In this document: piece by piece, positions 52,896-57,618 of the stretch | How the letters are laid out: each line of letters begins with the position of its first letter | Numbering within the stretch: the stretch's first letter is position 1 | Source of the DNA: UBA2942 sp045127535 | GTDB taxonomy: Bacteria > Bacillota > Clostridia > Lachnospirales > Lachnospiraceae | Reading direction: 5' to 3' | Assembly (NCBI GenBank): GCA_045127535.1 | Contig: JBGVQN010000028.1 | Location: 1 to 57,618, forward strand | DNA length: 57,618 nt | Made by a program: the position numbers and the translations under genes | The notes under the pieces: generated by a model | What the model saw: only the letters and a program-made list of their open reading frames with translations | Told to the model about the DNA's origin: nothing | Databases searched by the model: none

Positions 52896-54128
52896 TTATG
52901 CCTGGCTCTTATACTTCTCGCTCTGCTCTGCAATCAGCTCCTTGTCCTCAAAGTAGTTGATACGCATTGCACGCTTTACCTCTGCCAGTGTCTCTGCTGC
53001 AATAGACTGTGCCTTGCGGGAGCTGCGCTCCAGGATCTCGTAAACCTCCGGAATCCGCTGCTCCCACTCTTTTCTGCGGGCACGGATCGGCGCCAGTTCT
53101 TCCTCCATTACCTTGTTCAGGAACTTCTTGACCTTGACATCCCCTAAGCCGCCTCTGCGGTAGTGATCCTTTAACTCATCCAGGTTCTGATACTCCGGCA
53201 GATATGCAGCAAAATGTTCGTCTTTACAGAATGCATCCAGATACGTAAATACAGTATTGCCTTCCACAGTACCCGGATCAGATACCTTCAGATGGTTCGG
53301 GTCTGTATACATGCTCATGATTTTCTTGCGTACATCTTCCTCAGAATCAGACAGATAGATGCAGTTGCCAAGAGACTTGCTCATCTTGGCCTTCCCGTCT
53401 GTACCCGGGAGACGCAGGCAGGCCTTGTTATCCGGCAGTAAGATCTCCGGCTCAACCAAAGTCTCACCATAGACGGAGTTAAACTTTCTTACGATTTCCT
53501 TGGTCTGCTCTAACATTGGCAGCTGATCCTCACCAACCGGCACAGTGGTAGCCTTAAATGCAGTGATATCAGATGCCTGGCTGATTGGATACGTAAAGAA
53601 TCCAACTGGAATGCTGGCTTCAAAATTACGCATCTGAATTTCAGATTTTACAGTAGGGTTGCGCTGCAGTCTGGATACCGTTACCAGATTCATATAGTAA
53701 AAGGACAGCTCTGTCAGCTCCGGAACCTGAGACTGAATAAAAATATCTGACTTTTCCGGGTCGATCCCGCATGCCAAATAGTCCAATGCCACCTCTATAA
53801 TGTTCTGACGTACCTTCTCCGGGTTGTCCGCATTATCTGTCAATGCCTGTGCATCTGCAATCATAATCAAAATCTTGTCAAATGCACCGGAATTCTGCAG
53901 TTCTACTCTACGCTTTAAAGAACCTACGTAATGACCGATATGCAGCTTTCCCGTAGGTCTGTCACCTGTTAAAATAATCTTTTCCAAAATTTCATCCCAC
54001 ACTGACCGGTGCTTGTCCGGCCAGACCTTTCCTGAAAAATCTAATTCTCTGTACAGTATAAACGCAGTGGCACACTTTTGCAATAATTCTGGTGAAAATT
54101 TCTCCTGTTGTAAATGGTGAATCACCAA
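52896..54128 (-). CDS. trpS: Tryptophanyl-tRNA synthetase
   Basis: Class I synthetase. TGDRPTGKLHIGHYVG contains the HIGH-like motif, and GKAMSKSLGN (as GTDGKAKMSKSLGN) the KMSKS; the rest fits TrpS. The frame is open for 410 codons, about 48 more than usual. The extra N-terminus (FSPELLQKCATAFILYRELD and so on) looks protein-like. Family homologues normally begin at the equivalent of 53987 (a TTG here, weak site). The start shown is a GTG at 54128, and I am unsure of it. It follows the GH18 gene by 50 bases. No T-box was seen. Confidence 0.88.
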   Translation of the reverse strand: MVIHHLQQEKFSPELLQKCATAFILYRELDFSGKVWPDKHRSVWDEILEKIILTGDRPTGKLHIGHYVGSLKRRVELQNSGAFDKILIMIADAQALTDNADNPEKVRQNIIEVALDYLACGIDPEKSDIFIQSQVPELTELSFYYMNLVTVSRLQRNPTVKSEIQMRNFEASIPVGFFTYPISQASDITAFKATTVPVGEDQLPMLEQTKEIVRKFNSVYGETLVEPEILLPDNKACLRLPGTDGKAKMSKSLGNCIYLSDSEEDVRKKIMSMYTDPNHLKVSDPGTVEGNTVFTYLDAFCKDEHFAAYLPEYQNLDELKDHYRRGGLGDVKVKKFLNKVMEEELAPIRARRKEWEQRIPEVYEILERSSRKAQSIAAETLAEVKRAMRINYFEDKELIAEQSEKYKSQA

Positions 54129-54178
54129 TTTTGCATTCTCTAACTATGTTTATTGTTTAAGAAGTTTTTTACAGCCCC

Positions 54179-55864
54179 TCATTCTTCTCCATATGCTGTT
54201 AATAACTCCCATACCCCCGGCAGCTCCAATCCTGCCTTCCAGGCAGATACCCCTGCCAGGTCATAACTCTTAGCCAGCTCTATCCGCCACGCAAGAGTCT
54301 CCAGGTCTTCTATCCACACACTGACCTGCCCCTCTTCCGTCATACCAGTGGCAAAATACTGCCGTTCTTCCTCTAACCACTCAGGTTCTTCCCACTGGAC
54401 CAGCAGTTCTGACAGCTGTGCCATGCCAATGGCTGTGCTGTCCCCGTCTTCTGTCCACAAACGGGTGTAAAATGGAATGGCCAGTATAAGCTTTTGTGCA
54501 GGTACTTCTGCCAAAGTCTCCTCTATTGCTTCTTCTGCAAAAGGATAAGAGGAAGTAGAGCCTGCCTCACTGCCCTTCCAATGTTCGTCATAAGCCATGA
54601 CCATAATATAGTCTGCATACAAGGCCTGCTCCGCCCTGTTATAATAACCGGTACCAGACTGTGGAGCATAATTATCCACCGAAAGCACCAGCCCTGCCTG
54701 GTGACAGGCTACAGACAATTCTCTGATAAACTGGGCAAAATGTACGCCGCATTCTTCTGAAAGACTTTCAAAATCTACATTGATTCCATCGATTCCATTG
54801 GAACATGCTTCTGAAATGAGGCCGTCAATGAGTCTGGTACGATTTTCAGTCACTGACAGCACCTGATAACTGTCTACCGGCAGATTCAGATTGTCTACCA
54901 TAGCCCATACTGCCACTCCAGCTTCATGTGCCATCTGTGTATAAGAAGCATCTGCCCTGCTGACAAAATTGCCTATATCATCACTTAACGTAAACCAGCT
55001 TGGGGCAATCACATTCAATCCATTGCTGCGGCTTAAAATATCCGGCAGTTCATAAATACCGGAATTATCCAAATTCTGATGCCAGGCCATAACCACCGTT
55101 TCCCCTATAGACAAATTGGCATACTCCGGCTCTGCAAAGTCATGAGAAGGCTGATACAAAGCTCCATCTGAAACCCTGCTGTCAGGAATATACCCCATAA
55201 TGCCCTCTGTAGTCTGCACCTTGACCCATCCTTTTATAGACTCATCCAGGATCAGCACCCGATCCCCTTTTGCCAAATCTGCCAGAATTGGACTTTTGAT
55301 TCCTGCACGATAGCGCAGAACACAATCTTTTTCCACCTGTGCATACGTTACCGGCTGCTCCCACTCATTCCAGATCCAGATACGATTTGGATTTTCTGCC
55401 TGTGTCCAGGTCATATTGGTATATTGAGCCACCACATACAAATCTACCCACAATGTTTCTTCTATGACAATGCAGCCAGGTACTGCACACACTGCGCTTC
55501 CATCATAAGTTATATGGCGGTTTTCTTTTTCCTCTATTCCCTCATAATAAACCGGTTCTCCTGGTGTATAAGAGACGGTTTTATCTGGCAGTGTATACAG
55601 CAGATAGGTGCCATCCCAGTAAAACCGTTCATTTAAACACGCCTGAACCATATCCACAGGCAGATAATATGTACCCTCCTGTATCACGGCAGCAGTACTC
55701 GTATTTTCCCAGTTGATGATCACTGCTGTTTCTCCCTTTTCCAGTCCATAGTACTCTGTCAGCTCCATGCGCTCTGTTCCCGGCAGATATCTATACAGCA
55801 AAAATGCTCCAAGCACCAGAATCACTGCCGCCAACCCAATGATTCCTGTTTTTTTCTTTTTCAT
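54179..55864 (-). CDS. GH18-type glycosyl hydrolase with SH3 domain, membrane-anchored
   Basis: 561 residues: an N-terminal helix (IGLAAVILVLGAFLLYRYL), a ~150-residue domain of the kind seen in cell-wall enzymes, an SH3b-like region (VLRYRAGIKSPILADLAKGD, about 185-240), and a glycosyl hydrolase 18 barrel with catalytic DGINVDFES (D-x-D-x-E). Related to YaaH/SleL-type spore germination hydrolases or chitinase-like proteins. It faces outwards. It lies directly upstream of trpS. Confidence 0.88.
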   Translation of the reverse strand: MKKKKTGIIGLAAVILVLGAFLLYRYLPGTERMELTEYYGLEKGETAVIINWENTSTAAVIQEGTYYLPVDMVQACLNERFYWDGTYLLYTLPDKTVSYTPGEPVYYEGIEEKENRHITYDGSAVCAVPGCIVIEETLWVDLYVVAQYTNMTWTQAENPNRIWIWNEWEQPVTYAQVEKDCVLRYRAGIKSPILADLAKGDRVLILDESIKGWVKVQTTEGIMGYIPDSRVSDGALYQPSHDFAEPEYANLSIGETVVMAWHQNLDNSGIYELPDILSRSNGLNVIAPSWFTLSDDIGNFVSRADASYTQMAHEAGVAVWAMVDNLNLPVDSYQVLSVTENRTRLIDGLISEACSNGIDGINVDFESLSEECGVHFAQFIRELSVACHQAGLVLSVDNYAPQSGTGYYNRAEQALYADYIMVMAYDEHWKGSEAGSTSSYPFAEEAIEETLAEVPAQKLILAIPFYTRLWTEDGDSTAIGMAQLSELLVQWEEPEWLEEERQYFATGMTEEGQVSVWIEDLETLAWRIELAKSYDLAGVSAWKAGLELPGVWELLTAYGEE

Positions 55865-56129
55865 TTCATTTTCCCCCTGATATATGGAACCTTACATTCC
55901 TGATCCATGGTTTTTTCCCATCTGATTGTGTTCTTTCTATATTGTATTGTAAATCCGTTAAAGAACAGTCACAATAAACATATTATGATAATGAATTCAG
56001 TATAAAGCAGAACGTTTCATTTGGCAAGAATAACAGTGCCAGTTCCTCTTCCATCACTTTCCAGCCGTTCATAACCCCAAATACGCTTGGGGTACAAAAT
56101 ATCCCCAGAAATATTTTCCAGAAATGGGA

Positions 56130-56168
56130 TTGCGCTTTTTATATTTATATGATATCATTGTGATATCA
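56130..56168 (+). promoter_or_regulatory. SPFH operon promoter with twin TGATATCA operator
   Basis: -35-like TTGCGC (56130-56135), 17-bp spacer, -10 TATCAT (56153-56158). TGATATCA occurs twice, at 56150-56157 and 56161-56168, 11 bp apart (one helical turn), over the -10 and start. A ribbon-helix-helix protein encoded by the second gene is the expected binder (inference). Elsewhere in the 325-bp gap (55865-56189) only a CCCCAA/TTGGGG hairpin at 56075-56092 stands out. Confidence 0.6.
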
Positions 56169-56189
56169 AAAAGAAGGAGAATATGATCT

Positions 56190-57179
56190 ATGGAAGAAAA
56201 AATCTTAAACAGTAAGAAAAATGGTATGCTTGTATTACTGCTTTCCATCCTAATTTATGCTGCAGCAATTACAGGCACGGTCATTGGAGGACTCATGGCA
56301 GATGCAGGTAAAAATCCTGCTCTCTTAATTGTATCCATCATTTTCCTGGGCACCACATGGATGCTGTGGCCAGGCTTAAAGGTATTAAAGCCCCAGGAAG
56401 CACTGGTACTCACACTCTTTGGTAAGTACATCGGTACTTTAAAGGAGCCTGGATTTTATTTTGTCAATCCATTCTGCTCCGCTGTAAATCCAGCAGCCAA
56501 GACCCATTTAAACCAGAGCGGTGACGTCAAGGGCAAGGACACACCGGAAGCTGCCGAAGTGGTTTCTAAGAAAATTTCCTTAAAAATCATGACCTTAAAC
56601 AACAACCGTCAGAAGATCAATGACTGTCTGGGTAATCCAATCGAAATCGGCATTGCAGTGACCTGGCGTATCACTGACACAGCCAAAGCAGTATTTCATG
56701 TAGACAATTACAAGGAATTCCTGTCCCTCCAGTGTGACAGTGCTTTGCGAAACATTGTACGTATTTACCCGTATGATGTGGCTCCTAATGTGGATACCAC
56801 TGGTGACGGCATTGCGGACGAGGGCAGCCTTCGTGGTTCCAGCGACACCGTTGCCAACCGGATCCGTGAGGAGATCCAGTCCCGGGTCAACGACGCCGGC
56901 ATTGAGATAGTAGAGGCCCGCATTACCTACCTTGCTTATGCGCCGGAGATTGCAGCAGTGATGCTCCAGCGTCAGCAGGCATCTGCCATTATTGATGCCC
57001 GCAAGATGATCGTAGATGGTGCAGTGGGCATGGTGGAAATGGCCTTAGAGCGGTTAAGTGAAAATCAGGTGGTGGAATTGGATGAGGAAAGAAAGGCTGC
57101 AATGGTATCCAATCTGCTGGTTGTACTTTGTGGTAATCACGATGCACAGCCAATCGTCAATTCAGGAAGCCTGTACTAA
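56190..57179 (+). CDS. SPFH-domain (stomatin/prohibitin-like) membrane protein
   Basis: 329 residues: two N-terminal hydrophobic helices (about 14-36 and 45-62), then an SPFH domain with the pattern PQEALVLTLFGKYIGTLKEPGFYFVNPF, and a helical coiled-coil tail (EIVEARITYLAYAPEIAAVM, QRQQASAIIDARK). Such proteins form membrane microdomain scaffolds. GAAGGAG lies upstream. Its stop overlaps the next gene's ATG (TAATG), so the two are coupled. Confidence 0.92.
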   Translation: MEEKILNSKKNGMLVLLLSILIYAAAITGTVIGGLMADAGKNPALLIVSIIFLGTTWMLWPGLKVLKPQEALVLTLFGKYIGTLKEPGFYFVNPFCSAVNPAAKTHLNQSGDVKGKDTPEAAEVVSKKISLKIMTLNNNRQKINDCLGNPIEIGIAVTWRITDTAKAVFHVDNYKEFLSLQCDSALRNIVRIYPYDVAPNVDTTGDGIADEGSLRGSSDTVANRIREEIQSRVNDAGIEIVEARITYLAYAPEIAAVMLQRQQASAIIDARKMIVDGAVGMVEMALERLSENQVVELDEERKAAMVSNLLVVLCGNHDAQPIVNSGSLY

Positions 57180-57382
57180 TGGCAGACAATACCAAGAAAC
57201 AGGTGCCCCTTCGCCTTTCTCCAAAGCTATATGACGCAATTGCAGCCTGGGCAGAAGATGATTTTCGCTCTGTAAACGGGCAGATCGAATACCTTCTCAC
57301 CGAATGCGTCAGACAGAGAAAGAAAAACGGGAAGTATGTTTCAGATGAGATCGATGTCCCCCCTGAGCTGGATATTCAGTAA
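57179..57382 (+). CDS. Arc-type ribbon-helix-helix DNA-binding protein
   Basis: 67 residues. VPLRLSPKLYDAIAAWAEDD followed by FRSVNGQIEYLLTECVRQR is an Arc/MetJ-type ribbon-helix-helix fold: beta strand, then two helices. It is co-translated with the SPFH gene and probably represses the promoter at 56130-56168. It could instead be an antitoxin-like adaptor, although no toxin gene follows within the window. Confidence 0.85.
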   Translation: MADNTKKQVPLRLSPKLYDAIAAWAEDDFRSVNGQIEYLLTECVRQRKKNGKYVSDEIDVPPELDIQ

Positions 57383-57454
57383 CCCAGCACGGTGTCCGAT
57401 CACTGGAGCAAACCGTAAGCCCATTTCACCAATTTTATAAACAGGAGATGCATC

Positions 57455-57517
57455 TTGGAATTTATCGTAGAATTTATATTAGCCCGAGTTATTCATGAGG
57501 TTTTAATTCCCACATGA
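57455..57517 (+). CDS. Possible 20-residue membrane peptide
   Basis: TTG start with GGAG 8 bases upstream. The peptide (MEFIVEFILARV followed by IHEVLIPT) is hydrophobic, and it resembles the N-terminus of small clostridial membrane proteins I recall. It may be a truncated gene or chance. The rest of 57383-57618 shows no clear feature. Confidence 0.25.
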   Translation: MEFIVEFILARVIHEVLIPT

Positions 57518-57618
57518 TAATTCGATTTCTTGTATTTTGAACCAGCAAGCAAAGTCAGCGAAAGAAAAAATACCTAAAAAAGGGTATAGTATCCCCGTAA
57601 ATTAAACGCCTGCTTCTT

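Noticed and set aside
54129..54178. T-box leader upstream of trpS
   Set aside because: The gap to the preceding gene is only 50 bases and holds no such element.

Overview
The window is a piece of a Gram-positive gut-type Clostridia chromosome, most likely family Lachnospiraceae. The basis is the 5' part of a 16S rRNA gene with Lachnospiraceae-like variable regions, a large (Alu-containing) SRP RNA very close to that of Bacillus subtilis, and low-to-medium GC genes with strong AGGAGG-type ribosome binding sites. I cannot resolve the genus by eye.

Layout. 1-1509: start of an rRNA operon (minus strand) with tandem promoters, then a tRNA-Cys. 1677-12968: a conserved housekeeping block on the minus strand, in the order tatD, rsmA, unknown gene, tadA, SRP RNA, pfkA, dnaX, ebfC, recR, a TPR/degenerate-AAA+ gene and a cvpA-like gene. 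The tadA-SRP RNA-dnaX-ebfC-recR order is the classical Firmicutes one, here interrupted by pfkA and by a 223-bp palindrome. 13183-13445: a stand-alone short transcript with two coupled mini-ORFs. 13498-16602: MATE exporter, LacI-type regulator, Nudix hydrolase.

16737-25354 is an accessory island, all on the minus strand and visibly AT-richer. It holds a PLD-nuclease/SF2-helicase/DUF3427 protein, a MazG-like NTP pyrophosphohydrolase, a PD-(D/E)XK-nuclease/P-loop helicase fusion (DUF2075 type), an HNH nuclease overlapping a small SAM methyltransferase, an HTH-Fic protein, and a truncated AlbA-type regulator at the edge. I regard this as a candidate anti-phage or DNA-damage island and the best lead in the window.

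25512-38658: glycerate kinase, metG, a complete insertion sequence with perfect ends and a 9-bp target duplication, a DUF885 lipoprotein, a PPi-type phosphofructokinase, a cytoplasmic BMP-domain protein, a phosphoesterase and a CDF metal transporter. 38683-38868: a second stand-alone mini-ORF transcript with a textbook promoter and terminator. 39045-46650: a GNAT-RsgA fusion, a DUF815 ATPase, and an ABC-2 exporter operon behind a PadR regulator, with a 16-bp tandem repeat array upstream. 47295-57517: a second Fic protein, AraC/MFS divergent pair, a small alarmone synthetase with a HAD phosphatase, an amidase, trpS, a GH18 hydrolase, and an SPFH/ribbon-helix-helix pair with a clear operator.

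All functional calls come from reading motifs and remembered families. No database search was run.
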